Source: JBBPXY01 sp038200435
GTDB lineage: Bacteria; Actinomycetota; Thermoleophilia; Solirubrobacterales; Solirubrobacteraceae
Direction of reading: 5' to 3'
DNA: 38,247 bases
Assembly: GCA_038200435.1 (NCBI GenBank)
Contig: JBBPXY010000057.1
Coordinates: forward strand, 1-38,247
Shown piece by piece: positions 15,481 through 23,134 of the stretch; position 1 is the stretch's first letter; each line of letters starts with the position of its first letter. A program made the translations under genes and the position numbers. The notes beneath the pieces were generated by a model, which did no database searches, was not told where the DNA came from, and worked only from the letters and a program-made list of their open reading frames with translations.

Positions 15481-15953
15481 CGAGGTTTTCTGGCGCGCGA
15501 GCCAGATCCGGCGTACACGTTCTCGAGGTGCTAGTGCGACCGGTCGAAGCGATCCCGGAAGGCCAAGCGGTCAGCTCGTCGACGAGATCCGGATGCACTC
15601 GCGCGCCCAGCTTGCCCAGCCGCGGTCGGTGCCGAGTCCCTGAGCCACGAGCGCGGCGGTAGCGCAGCCCAGGGTCGCCGCCTCGCGGCCGGATCCGCGC
15701 TCGTGCGAGGCCACGGCGCCCGTTCGCTCGCGCGAGCATCCCCGACGTCCCTGGCGTGGGGACTCCGCGCGCACTGAGGTCGTTGCGGAACCGGAGCTAC
15801 GGGCATGAACTGCCGGCCCATCGCTCGCTCAACTTGTCGAAGTGGTGCCCCCCGCCGAGCATGTGGAGCCCCATCTGTCCGGCGCGAGCAGCATCCCCCT
15901 CAAGACGCTGGACGCGCTATTCGCCACGTAGCCGCGCGAAGGGTCGCCGGAGT
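15481..15953. other. Decayed region, possible sugar-kinase tail and other relics
   Basis: About 470 nt with no intact gene. On the reverse strand near 15590-15700 the string REAATLGCATAALVAQGLG resembles the C-terminal segment of FGGY sugar kinases, which often neighbour class II aldolases. On the forward strand at about 15829-15942 a high-GC3 stretch reads LVEVVPPAEHVEPHLSG and ends in a stop after LDALFAT; I cannot name it. Both are fragments without starts. The kinase identification is a weak inference. Confidence 0.3.
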
Positions 15954-16895
15954 TCACCTGATCTCGGTGCCTTCGTGCTGGGCGGGCCGGCCGGTCCACG
16001 CGGTCGGCAGAGCGCTCGGGCGCTTCTTGAACCCTCCTCCGCGCGGGCGCGCCCGGGTCATCCGAAGCACGCTCTTTCCCGAGTGGGCGCGGGTGCCGGG
16101 GGGTTGGAGGGACACGTCGAGATAACCGTAGTTGCGCCGCAGACGGGGCAGCCGCGCGACGAGCCGGCCGGACGCCGAGACGTCGCCGAGTGCATGCGCG
16201 TCCTGCCCCGAGTTGTAAGCCCACAGGCGGTAGGTGCCCTGGGGCTTGGGCATGCCGGTGACGTGCAGGCGGACGAACACTCTTCCGACGGTGCGCACGA
16301 TCGCCACGTCGCCGCGTCCTGTGGCCGGCGCGCCCGCGAGCGGCTTGAGGGTGGCGCGGAGCAGCGTGACCGGCCTGGTGGGGGAACGCGGCGCGCCGGT
16401 GGCGCGCGGCGCGGCGGGCGGCTGCCGGGCCGCTTCGGGAGCCGTACCCCGCCCGGCGTTGGCTCCGGCGAGCCAGGCCAGCAGCGCGATGGTCGATCCG
16501 ACCGCGAGCAGCGCGAGCGCCACGGCTCCGCGGCGGCGCCGGGACACGCGCGAGACGGCGCCGGAGGGCGGCGTGGCCGGGGCGCCGCACTCCGGGGCGA
16601 GCGCACGAGCCGGGTCGCGCTCGGGCTCCGCAACCCGTTCCGGCTGGGGCTTGGCAATGTCGCCGGCGGCCCGGCGGATGGCACGGCGCACCTCGTCCGG
16701 CGAGGTGTCGAGCTCGTGGGCCAGGGCCTCCAGCAGGCGCGCGCGGCGCGCGGCTACGCGATCGGGGGTCGCGAAGATCAGCTCGGCGATCCGCTCGTTG
16801 CTCAGGTCACGGTGCAGCCAGAGGTTGAGCAGCGCCTTTCCTGTCGGATCGAGAACCTCGGAGGCAGCAACGAGGTCGGGTGTCGCGATGGGCAT
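15954..16895 (-). CDS. Membrane protein with sigma-like helical N-domain and anti-sigma (RskA-like) exterior domain
   Basis: A 313-residue single-pass protein. Residues ~15-75 form a helical, HTH-like region (LSNERIAELIFATPDRVAARRARLL, here split) similar to what is seen in anti-sigma/sigma-like proteins of this group. Residues ~80-120 are a Pro/Ala-rich linker ending in basic SRRRRG. Residues ~123-144 are one transmembrane helix. Residues ~176-285 resemble the extracytoplasmic anti-sigma-K C-terminal domain, with GTYRLWAYNSGQDAHALG. A regulatory role linking the envelope to transcription is likely, but no ECF sigma factor lies nearby. The last ~40 residues look like a disordered tail, possibly an extended end next to the decayed region. 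The ATG at 16895 was chosen as the first in frame. Confidence 0.7.
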   Translation of the reverse strand: MPIATPDLVAASEVLDPTGKALLNLWLHRDLSNERIAELIFATPDRVAARRARLLEALAHELDTSPDEVRRAIRRAAGDIAKPQPERVAEPERDPARALAPECGAPATPPSGAVSRVSRRRRGAVALALLAVGSTIALLAWLAGANAGRGTAPEAARQPPAAPRATGAPRSPTRPVTLLRATLKPLAGAPATGRGDVAIVRTVGRVFVRLHVTGMPKPQGTYRLWAYNSGQDAHALGDVSASGRLVARLPRLRRNYGYLDVSLQPPGTRAHSGKSVLRMTRARPRGGGFKKRPSALPTAWTGRPAQHEGTEIR

Positions 16896-16931
16896 GGGGT
16901 TCAGGGTGACACGGCCGGCGGACTAAGGACC

Positions 16932-16955
16932 GCTGTGTCACACAAGTGTCACAGC
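16932..16955. promoter_or_regulatory. Imperfect 24-bp dyad upstream of the anti-sigma-like gene
   Basis: GCTGTG at 16932-16937 pairs with CACAGC at 16950-16955, and further matches inside give nine of twelve paired positions. The inner part also holds two direct copies of GTGTCAC. It lies 37 nt upstream of the anti-sigma-like gene start and about 45 nt beyond the stop of the crotonase gene, so it could be an operator for the former or a hairpin after the latter. Confidence 0.4.
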
Positions 16956-17000
16956 GCGGAGGCAAACGGTTATGGGTCCGCCTCCATAAAAGAGGAAAGC

Positions 17001-17915
17001 TCACGGATCGATGACGTTGCTGGGGTCGGGCCGGCGGTCGGGCGGCGCCTGGCCGTAGTCGCCGAAGGGCGCATCTCGTGCGGCGACGGCCGCTCCGACT
17101 CCCTCCGTCTTCGCTTGATCGATGAACTGCCTGGCCTCGGGCGTGTTGCGCATGAGGCCGTCGAGGATCGGCCCGAGTGTCTGGGTGGAGGCGAGGCCCA
17201 TGTTCTCGTAGGCCTGATTGACAATCAGCTTCATCGCTGTCAGCTGGGAGGCCGGGATCCCGGTCAGGTCGGTGGCGAGCGACGCGACGGTCTCCTCGAG
17301 CGCCCCGAAGGGGACGGCTTCGTTGATGAGGCCGGCGTCGGCCGCCTCCCGTCCGGAGAGCGGCCGGCCGGTCAGCGCGTGGTACTTGACCCGCGTCAGG
17401 CCGAGCCGGTAGATCCACATGCCCGACAGGTAGCTGCCCCACATCCGCGAGTACGACGTGCCGATCTGGGCGTCCTCGGAGGCGACGACGAGGTCGGCGC
17501 ACAGCGCGAAGTCGCTGCCGCCGCCGATGCACCATCCGTGTACCTGCGCGATAACCGGCTTGGGGCAGCGCCAGACGCTCATGAACTTCTGGGTCGGAGC
17601 CAGCTCTGGGGCTGTGGCGGATGCGAAATCCTTGCCCGGGTCCCAGGCGCCGTCGCTGGCGATGAGGTCGTCCCATTCGTGGAAGCCGGCGGAGAAATCG
17701 TAACCCGCGCAGAAAGCGCGGCCGAGGCCGCGCAGCACGATGACCTTCACCGCAGCGTCGCGGATGGCCAGAGCCACCGCTGCCTGCACCTCGTCGGGCA
17801 TCGGCGGCACGATCGTGTTGAGCTGCTCGGGGCGGTTGAGGCTGATCGTCGCGATCGCCCTCTCGGTGGAGTACAGGATCGTCTGGAACGCCGGGGGCTC
17901 GGCGGGATCCGTCAC
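17001..17915 (-). CDS. Enoyl-CoA hydratase/isomerase (crotonase) family protein
   Basis: A 304-residue crotonase. The oxyanion-hole motifs are visible as AFCAGYDFS and HGWCIGGGSDFALCADLV. At the position where hydratases have a catalytic Glu, this protein has the segment IGTSYSRMWGSYLSGMW, so classical hydratase chemistry is doubtful; isomerase, hydrolase or ring-modifying activity on an acyl-CoA is possible. The ATG at 17915 overlaps the stop of the acyl-CoA dehydrogenase remnant in an ATGA arrangement, showing the pair was once a beta-oxidation-type operon. The catalytic type cannot be settled from sequence alone. Confidence 0.9.
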   Translation of the reverse strand: MTDPAEPPAFQTILYSTERAIATISLNRPEQLNTIVPPMPDEVQAAVALAIRDAAVKVIVLRGLGRAFCAGYDFSAGFHEWDDLIASDGAWDPGKDFASATAPELAPTQKFMSVWRCPKPVIAQVHGWCIGGGSDFALCADLVVASEDAQIGTSYSRMWGSYLSGMWIYRLGLTRVKYHALTGRPLSGREAADAGLINEAVPFGALEETVASLATDLTGIPASQLTAMKLIVNQAYENMGLASTQTLGPILDGLMRNTPEARQFIDQAKTEGVGAAVAARDAPFGDYGQAPPDRRPDPSNVIDP

Positions 17916-18148
17916 TGCCCGACCGCCACGCGCCCAGGCGTGTCGAGAGCGAGCGCGTCGCGGGCGATGACCATGCGCTGCATCTGGTCGGTGCCCTCGT
18001 AGATGGCCATCAGCTTGGCGTCGCGCATGAGCTTCTCAGCCGGACAGCTTCGCAGGTAGCCGCAGCCGCCGTCCCGAAACTCGGAGTCGTCTTCGGCAAC
18101 CAGAATCCACGCGTTCAACATGCCGCTGAGTATCGCTGCACGCAGCAC
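17912..18148 (-). pseudogene. Acyl-CoA dehydrogenase C-terminal remnant
   Basis: Only the last ~50 residues of an acyl-CoA dehydrogenase remain. GGCGYLRSCPAEKLMRDAK and IYEGTDQMQRMVIARDAL match the family's final helix, with the IYEGT motif that contacts FAD. The flavin and substrate domains are absent and the sequence upstream of about residue 25 has no homology. The stop still overlaps the start of the crotonase. I judge it a 5'-truncated gene whose end has been kept, perhaps because it carries the coupled start of the next gene. Confidence 0.75.
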
Positions 18149-18212
18149 GACGAGCGGCGGCCCGCCGAGGCGGACCGCCGCTGTCCTTCGCTGGTGCTAT
18201 TGGAGATTGCCC

Positions 18213-18659
18213 CTAGTGCTGCCCCTCCTGCTGGCCGTCGGCGTTCGAGTTGCCGTCAAAGCCGCCCGGGCCGTCGTTGCCCGACGCCTTCTCGCTCCCT
18301 GCCGACTCGGACTCAGACGACTTCTCGCCGTCCCTCGCCCCGGGCTTGTCGGGGGTCGTCTGGTCGCCGCCCTGGGTGTCGGCGTTCGGGTTGCCCGGCT
18401 CGTCGGCATGGCCGCCCGCGCCGTCGTTGCCCGCCTTCTCGCTCCCTGCCGACTCAGACGCCGACTTCGCCCCCGGCTTGTCGGGTGTCGTCTGGTCGCC
18501 GCTCTGGACGTTGTCGCGGTCGTGCCCCGCGGACTCGTGGCTCGCGGCCGGCGTCGCCGGCTTCGTGGTTGCCGCCGCGCCGGCGAGCGCCGACCCTCCG
18601 AGCGCCAGAGCCCCGAGTGCGGCCAGGGCGCCGAGGCCCGTTCTCATTCGCTTGAACAT
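18213..18659 (-). CDS. Small secreted, repeat-containing acidic protein
   Basis: A 148-residue protein with a clear Sec signal peptide: basic FKRMRTG, a hydrophobic Ala/Leu/Gly run, and a probable cut after SALAG. The mature part is low-complexity, rich in Gly, Asp, Glu, Ser and Asn, and predicted disordered. It has two tandem units beginning GDQTTPDKPGA and ending SAGSEKA...NDG.GG, with partial repeats at the end. The ATG at 18659 has AAGGAA at a good distance. I do not recognise a function; it could be a surface filler, a calcium- or wall-interacting protein, or a stress-induced exported peptide. It lies downstream of the response regulator but 243 nt away. Confidence 0.75.
   Translation of the reverse strand: MFKRMRTGLGALAALGALALGGSALAGAAATTKPATPAASHESAGHDRDNVQSGDQTTPDKPGAKSASESAGSEKAGNDGAGGHADEPGNPNADTQGGDQTTPDKPGARDGEKSSESESAGSEKASGNDGPGGFDGNSNADGQQEGQH
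18262..18500. repeat. Two imperfect tandem repeat units inside the secreted protein gene
   Basis: Unit A spans 18412-18500 and unit B 18262-18368. Both run (in + orientation) from CCGCCCG to GTCTGGTCGCC and share long identical blocks such as TCTCGCTCCCTGCCGACTC. They differ by short in-frame insertions in unit B, consistent with duplication followed by slippage. Confidence 0.75.
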
Positions 18660-18902
18660 GATGATTCCTTCGTTTGATGGACCGAACGAGGGGCACGCTA
18701 AGCGCCGCGAATGAGACGGCCGTGAGAGCCCCAGACCCGGCTCCCGGGCAGCCAACATTGTCTATTGGTCGCGCAGTATCCGGTCGTTGGTTCCGCTCCA
18801 TTGCTCACCGGGGCGATCCTTTCGTGAGGCCGGCGGGCTTCACGCGCAGGCGGTCGCCACAACATCGCCGCGCGACGTGACACGACGGTGAGACTTTCCC
18901 GA

Positions 18903-19583
18903 TCAAGGGCTGGGCTCCGCGTGCAGCCGGTAGCCGACACCGCGTACGGTCTCGAGGGTCTTCAGCCCGAAGGGCCGGTCGATCTTCTCGCGGAGGTAGC
19001 GCACGTAGACGTCGACCACGTTCGAGCGATTCTCGTACTCGCCGTCCCAGGCGTGCTCGAGTAGCTCGAAGCGCGTCAGCACGCTCCCGGGCCGCGACAT
19101 GAAGACCTCCAGCAGCGAGAACTCCTTGGCCGACAGCGAGATGTCCGTCTCGCCGCGCCAGACGCGGCGAGAGGCCGGATCCATGTGCAACCTTCCGATC
19201 TGAAGCACGGCTCCGCGCTCGACCGGGCCGCGGCGCGCAAGCGCGCGCAGGCGGGCGAGCAGCTCTCCAAACGAGAACGGCTTGCTCAGGTAGTCGTCGG
19301 CCCCGGAGTCCAGGCCCGCTATCCGATCCTCGACCGCATCGCGCGCCGTGAGCATCAGGATGGGGCTCTTCACGTTGTCGGAGCGAAGCCGCTCGCAGAC
19401 GAGAAAGCCGTCCATGTCGGGAAGCATGACGTCGAGGATCACGGCGTCGTACTCCGTCGAGCCCGCCATCCAGAGCGCATCCTCGCCGGTGATGGCGACA
19501 TCGGCCATGAGGCCCTCCTCCCGCAGTCCCCGGCGGGTCAGGCTCGCCAGCTTGACGTCGTCCTCGACGATCAGCACTCGCAC
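18903..19583 (-). CDS. OmpR/PhoB-family response regulator
   Basis: A 226-residue two-component regulator. The receiver domain (residues 1-~115) has the acidic pocket (VEDD), phosphoacceptor Asp in ILDVMLPDMDG, the Thr in LMLTARD and the Lys in LSKPFS. The C-terminal winged helix has SLSAKEFSLLEVFM and ends VRGVGYRL, typical of OmpR/PhoB. It begins with GTG at 19583, one nucleotide after the kinase stop, so the two genes form one operon with the kinase first. Stimulus unknown. The secreted repeat protein just downstream is a possible target on position alone. Confidence 0.95.
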   Translation of the reverse strand: MRVLIVEDDVKLASLTRRGLREEGLMADVAITGEDALWMAGSTEYDAVILDVMLPDMDGFLVCERLRSDNVKSPILMLTARDAVEDRIAGLDSGADDYLSKPFSFGELLARLRALARRGPVERGAVLQIGRLHMDPASRRVWRGETDISLSAKEFSLLEVFMSRPGSVLTRFELLEHAWDGEYENRSNVVDVYVRYLREKIDRPFGLKTLETVRGVGYRLHAEPSP

Positions 19584-19584
19584 G

Positions 19585-21018
19585 TCACACCGAGCCGGGT
19601 GGAGAGCCGAGCGGCAACCGGATCGTCAGCTGGCCGCCGCCCTCGGTCGCGTTGGCCACCGACGCGCTCCCGCCGTGAGCCTGGGCGATCCCCTGGACTA
19701 TCGCGAGCCCGAGTCCCGCGCCGCCGCCCCCGCCTCGTGCCGCATCCGCGCGACTGAAGCGCTTAAACGCGCGAGACGCGAACTCGTCGCTGAACCCGGG
19801 ACCCTCGTCGCGTACGCGCAGAGAGAGGCCACCGTCCTCGAGCGCGGCTTCGACTCGAACCACTCCCGCGCCGTGACGCAGCGCGTTGTCGATGCCGTTG
19901 CCCAGCGCCTGCTCGAGTCGCGCTCCGTCGGCGACGACCTCGAGGCCCTCCGCGCAGCGCACCTCGACCGGTCGCTGCTGCTCAGCGGCCCGGCTCGCGA
20001 ACCGACCGGCGACCCGATGGAGCGTGGCGCACACGTCGGTCGGTCCGAGCCGAACGGGAAGGCTTCCGTCTTCCGCGCGGGCCAAGACGAGCAGGTCATC
20101 GGTCAGTCGAGAGAGTCGATCGGTCTCGTGCGCCGCCGAGCTCAGCGCGCCCTCCAGGGCGGTTCGAGGACGCCCTGGGCGGAGGGCCAGCTCGAGCTCG
20201 GCCTTGAGGATGGCCAGCGGCGTGCGCAGCTCATGGCTCGCGTCCGCCACAAAGCGCCGCTCGTGCAGCAGCGCCGCCTGGAGGCGGCCGAGCATGGCGT
20301 TGAGCGTAGTGCCCAGCCGCGCCAGCTCGTCGCGCGCTCTCCCGACGGGAAGTCGGTCCTCCGGTGAGGCCGCCGAGATAGCCGCGGCGCGGCGCCGCAT
20401 CGCCTCGACGGGGCGCAACGCCGCCAGCGCCACCCCGTAGCCGGCGAGGGAAGCCAGCAGCAGCGCAGCCGGACCGCCCAGGACGAGAACCTTGCCCAGG
20501 CTGCTGAGTGCCTCGTGCCGCGTCTCGAGCGAGGCGCCGACGACGACCACCACGCGCTGATCCTGAGCGGCGGCGGGCACGGCCAGCAGGCGCACGGTTC
20601 CCTCGAGCGCGGCGACTCCTCCCCGGTCGAGCAGGATCGGACGGCGAGCCGCTCGCGCCAGGTCGGCTGGTGACAGCAACCGGTGTCCGCGCAACAGCGG
20701 CGTGGCGTCGAGTACGCCGCCGCGAAGGGAGAGGATCTGGGCAAAGCTCTCGGACCGCTTGGTCAACGGACTCTTTCCGGCCTCTCGCAAGCCGGAGTCG
20801 GCCTGTTGCACCAAGGCCACGACATCGCCGGCGCGGGACCGCAGCCCCTGGTTGATGGCGCGATCGAGCCCACCGCGAAACTGGAGATAGAGGAAGGACC
20901 CCGTTGCCACGAGCACGACGGCCATCACCAGGGTGAACGCGAGCGTCAGCCTCCAGCGAATCGGCAACCGCGCGGTCACGCCTCGCATGGACAGGGCGTT
21001 CGCGATTGTCCGCGCCAT
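19585..21018 (-). CDS. Membrane sensor histidine kinase
   Basis: A kinase of ~477 residues. A first transmembrane helix (LTLAFTLVMAVVLVATGSFL region) is followed by an extracytoplasmic sensor of about 125 residues and a second helix at VLVLGGPAALLLASLAGYGV. Then come a HAMP linker (ALRPVEAMRRRAAAIS), the H-box DASHELRTPL, the N-box in GNGIDNALRHGAG, and G-boxes DEGPGF and GAGLGLAIV. It phosphorylates the adjacent response regulator. Two starts are possible, ATG at 21018 or at 20988, neither with a clear ribosome site. The sensor region has no recognised ligand domain, so the signal is unknown. Confidence 0.92.
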   Translation of the reverse strand: MARTIANALSMRGVTARLPIRWRLTLAFTLVMAVVLVATGSFLYLQFRGGLDRAINQGLRSRAGDVVALVQQADSGLREAGKSPLTKRSESFAQILSLRGGVLDATPLLRGHRLLSPADLARAARRPILLDRGGVAALEGTVRLLAVPAAAQDQRVVVVVGASLETRHEALSSLGKVLVLGGPAALLLASLAGYGVALAALRPVEAMRRRAAAISAASPEDRLPVGRARDELARLGTTLNAMLGRLQAALLHERRFVADASHELRTPLAILKAELELALRPGRPRTALEGALSSAAHETDRLSRLTDDLLVLARAEDGSLPVRLGPTDVCATLHRVAGRFASRAAEQQRPVEVRCAEGLEVVADGARLEQALGNGIDNALRHGAGVVRVEAALEDGGLSLRVRDEGPGFSDEFASRAFKRFSRADAARGGGGGAGLGLAIVQGIAQAHGGSASVANATEGGGQLTIRLPLGSPPGSV

Positions 21019-21199
21019 GGTCCGAAGGCTTACCCAGGAAGTGGTCAGGCGACCCGCGCCAACTCGTGGCGCTGCCGTGGCGACCGCATGACCCTCCGGC
21101 TTCGGGAAGAGGTCACAAACGTACTCCAAAAGAACCCAAACCGACTCGAAAGCGCCTTGGCCGCCAGCCGCGTCGCAAGATGTCCCGCCACAACTGGCA

Positions 21200-21272
<73 letters not shown>

Positions 21273-21334
21273 GCGAAACGGCAGCGTAGCCGATCGAGGC
21301 GACGCCGCCTTCGAGCAGTATCGTCAGCCGGGCG

Positions 21335-21829
21335 GTGTCCTTGAACCCGGCCCTCGAAGACGCGCGCTACTGCCCGCGTTGCGCCGCCGAGGCGCAGATC
21401 ACCTTCCCGCGGTCACTGCGCTGCGAGAGCTGTGGCTACGGCGCCTACTACAACCCGAAGCCGGTGGCCTGCGCGATCCCACGCGACGCGGACGGCCGCA
21501 TCTGGCTGCTGCGGCGCGCGTTCGATCCGGGCGCCGGGCGCTGGACGTTCCCGGGCGGGTTCGTCGACCTCGGCGAGTCGGTGCCCGACGCCGCGCGCAG
21601 GGAGACGCGCGAGGAGATGGAGATCGAGATCGAACTTGGCCCTCTCGTCGGCGTTTACTCGCACCGGGGCGACCGGATAGTTCTGGTCGTCTACGAGGCG
21701 CGGGCGCTCGGCGACCCCATGACGACGGAGGAAGCCACGGAGGTTCGCGCCTTCCCGCCCGCCGAGATCCCGTGGGACGGTCTCGCGTTCTGGTCGACCG
21801 AAGCCGCTTTGCGCGACAGCCTGGCGTAG
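21335..21829 (+). CDS. Nudix hydrolase with N-terminal zinc ribbon
   Basis: A 164-residue Nudix protein cleaving a nucleoside diphosphate linked to another group. Residues ~13-32 form a zinc ribbon (CPRC...CESC), as in NADH pyrophosphatase-like and ADP-ribose-type members. The Nudix box is complete: GGFVDLGESVPDAARRETREEM (shown here only for its key residues, Gly, Glu, Arg-Glu and Glu-Glu, at residues ~70-92). The GTG start at 21335 begins directly before the domain. Downstream genes follow in the same direction with 10- and 11-nt gaps, so they may share a transcript. Substrate uncertain: ADP-ribose, NADH or an oxidised nucleotide. Confidence 0.9.
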   Translation: MSLNPALEDARYCPRCAAEAQITFPRSLRCESCGYGAYYNPKPVACAIPRDADGRIWLLRRAFDPGAGRWTFPGGFVDLGESVPDAARRETREEMEIEIELGPLVGVYSHRGDRIVLVVYEARALGDPMTTEEATEVRAFPPAEIPWDGLAFWSTEAALRDSLA

Positions 21830-21839
21830 GGTCGGGCCC

Positions 21840-22193
21840 ATGCCCAGCTGGGACGACGTCGTGGAGATCGGGACGCGGTTCGCTGACGTCGAGGTCTCCA
21901 CCTCGTACGGCACGCCGGCGCTGAAAGTTCGCAAGAAGCTGTTGTGCCGCATGCGCACGGATCCCGACGCGCTGGTCCTCCGGGTGATCGACATGGGCGA
22001 GCGCGAAGCGCTGCTGCAAGGTCAGCCGGAGGTCTTCTTCACGACACCGCACTACGACGGTTACCTCTACGTGCTCGTCAGGCTTGAGAAGGCCGACCCC
22101 GTCGAGCTCGAGGAGCTGATCGAGGAGGCGTGGCGGCTGCGGGCTCCCAAGCGGCTCGTGGCCGAGTACGACGCTTCGAGCCCCGGCACCTAG
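21840..22193 (+). CDS. MmcQ/YjbR family DNA-binding-like protein
   Basis: A 117-residue protein of the YjbR/CyaY-like fold, recognised from STSYGTPALKVRKKLLCR, then VFFTTPHYDGYLYVLVRL and a final helix VELEELIEEAWRLRAPKRL. The fold resembles a double-wing DNA-binding domain, but the function of the family is not established. The ATG at 21840 is 10 nt after the Nudix stop. Length is normal for the family. Confidence 0.88.
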   Translation: MPSWDDVVEIGTRFADVEVSTSYGTPALKVRKKLLCRMRTDPDALVLRVIDMGEREALLQGQPEVFFTTPHYDGYLYVLVRLEKADPVELEELIEEAWRLRAPKRLVAEYDASSPGT

Positions 22194-22204
22194 GCTTCCG
22201 CGCC

Positions 22205-23047
22205 GTGAGCGACCTTCCGCACTACCGCACCATCGCCGACCACTACCGCGCGGGCCGGGGCGAGCCCGTGCTGCTGATCCACGGGTTCACCGCGACCTGG
22301 CGTGCGTGGGGCGAGGTGCCGGCGCGGCTGGCCCAGGAGTACGACGTGCTGGCGGTGACCCTGCCCGGGCACACCGACGGGCCGGAGCTGCCCGAAGGGG
22401 ACTCGATCCCCCTGCTGGTCGACGCGCTCGAGGCGATGCTCGACGAGGTCGGCTGGACCGACGCTCACCTGGTCGGGTTCTCGCTCGGCGGATGGCTGTC
22501 GCTGGAGCTGGCCAAGCGTGGGCGGGCGCGGACCGTGACCGCAGTGGCCCCCGGCGGAGCCGAAACCGAGCACCACGACCGCGAGTCGCGGCGCATCAGG
22601 TGGTTGTTCGCCCGGCTGCACCTCGGTGCGCGGATGATGCTGCCGCTCGCCGACGACCTGTGCCGCCGGCCCCGCTTCCGCAAGCTCGCCATGCAGGATC
22701 AGATGGTCGACGGGAGCAAGCTGAAGCCGCGCGAGTCGGCAGCGATGATCAGGGCGTTCGCGACGACGCCGGTGTTCAAGCGGTTCCTGGCCGAGATCGG
22801 GAGCAGCGGCGCGGGACTGACGGAGCTCGACCAGGTGAAGGTGCCGGTGACGGTGCTTTGGGGCGAGAAGGACCGCGTCCTGCCGGAGCGCCTACACGGC
22901 TCGTTCTTCCGCCGCGAGCTGCCCCACGCGACCTACCGGACCATGGCGAACGCCGGGCACGTGCCGTTCTGGGAGGCGACCGAGGCGGTCGTGGACGGCG
23001 TCCGCGACACGGTGTCGATGGCGGGAGCAGGATTCGAACCTGCGTAG
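22205..23047 (+). CDS. Alpha/beta hydrolase
   Basis: A 280-residue alpha/beta-hydrolase. Oxyanion motif LLIHGFTATW, nucleophile elbow GFSLGG (Ser), acid in WGEKDRVLP (Asp) and base in NAGHVPFW (His) form a full catalytic triad. A cap region of about 70 residues, rich in Arg and Leu, lies between. The GTG at 22205 follows the YjbR gene by 11 nt. The last nine codons (residues GAGFEPA and stop) lie in DNA that encodes the 3' end of tRNA-Tyr on the other strand, so the native C-terminus has probably been set by the tRNA sequence. Substrate unknown: esterase, lipase or haloalkane-type activity are all possible. Confidence 0.9.
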   Translation: MSDLPHYRTIADHYRAGRGEPVLLIHGFTATWRAWGEVPARLAQEYDVLAVTLPGHTDGPELPEGDSIPLLVDALEAMLDEVGWTDAHLVGFSLGGWLSLELAKRGRARTVTAVAPGGAETEHHDRESRRIRWLFARLHLGARMMLPLADDLCRRPRFRKLAMQDQMVDGSKLKPRESAAMIRAFATTPVFKRFLAEIGSSGAGLTELDQVKVPVTVLWGEKDRVLPERLHGSFFRRELPHATYRTMANAGHVPFWEATEAVVDGVRDTVSMAGAGFEPA

Positions 23048-23100
23048 GCTGAGCCAACGGATTTACAGTCCGCCTCCTTTAACCACTCGGACATCCCGCC
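23019..23100 (-). tRNA. tRNA-Tyr (anticodon GTA), class II
   Basis: The reverse strand folds with acceptor GGCGGGA/TCCCGCC, anticodon stem CGGA/TCCG around loop CTGTAAA (anticodon GTA), a long variable arm (GGCTCAGCC) as expected of bacterial tRNA-Tyr, and T-arm GCAGG/CCTGC with TTCGAAT. The discriminator is A and CCA is not encoded. Its 3' 29 nt overlap the end of the hydrolase gene on the opposite strand. Confidence 0.95.
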
Positions 23101-23134
23101 GGGGCGGCGAGCATTCTACTCGGGCCCGAGACAG

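Noticed and set aside
15756..18002. Forward open frame of about 748 codons
   Set aside because: It runs antisense across the crotonase and anti-sigma-like genes, both of which have real motifs; the forward product is Arg/Gly-rich and unlike any family.
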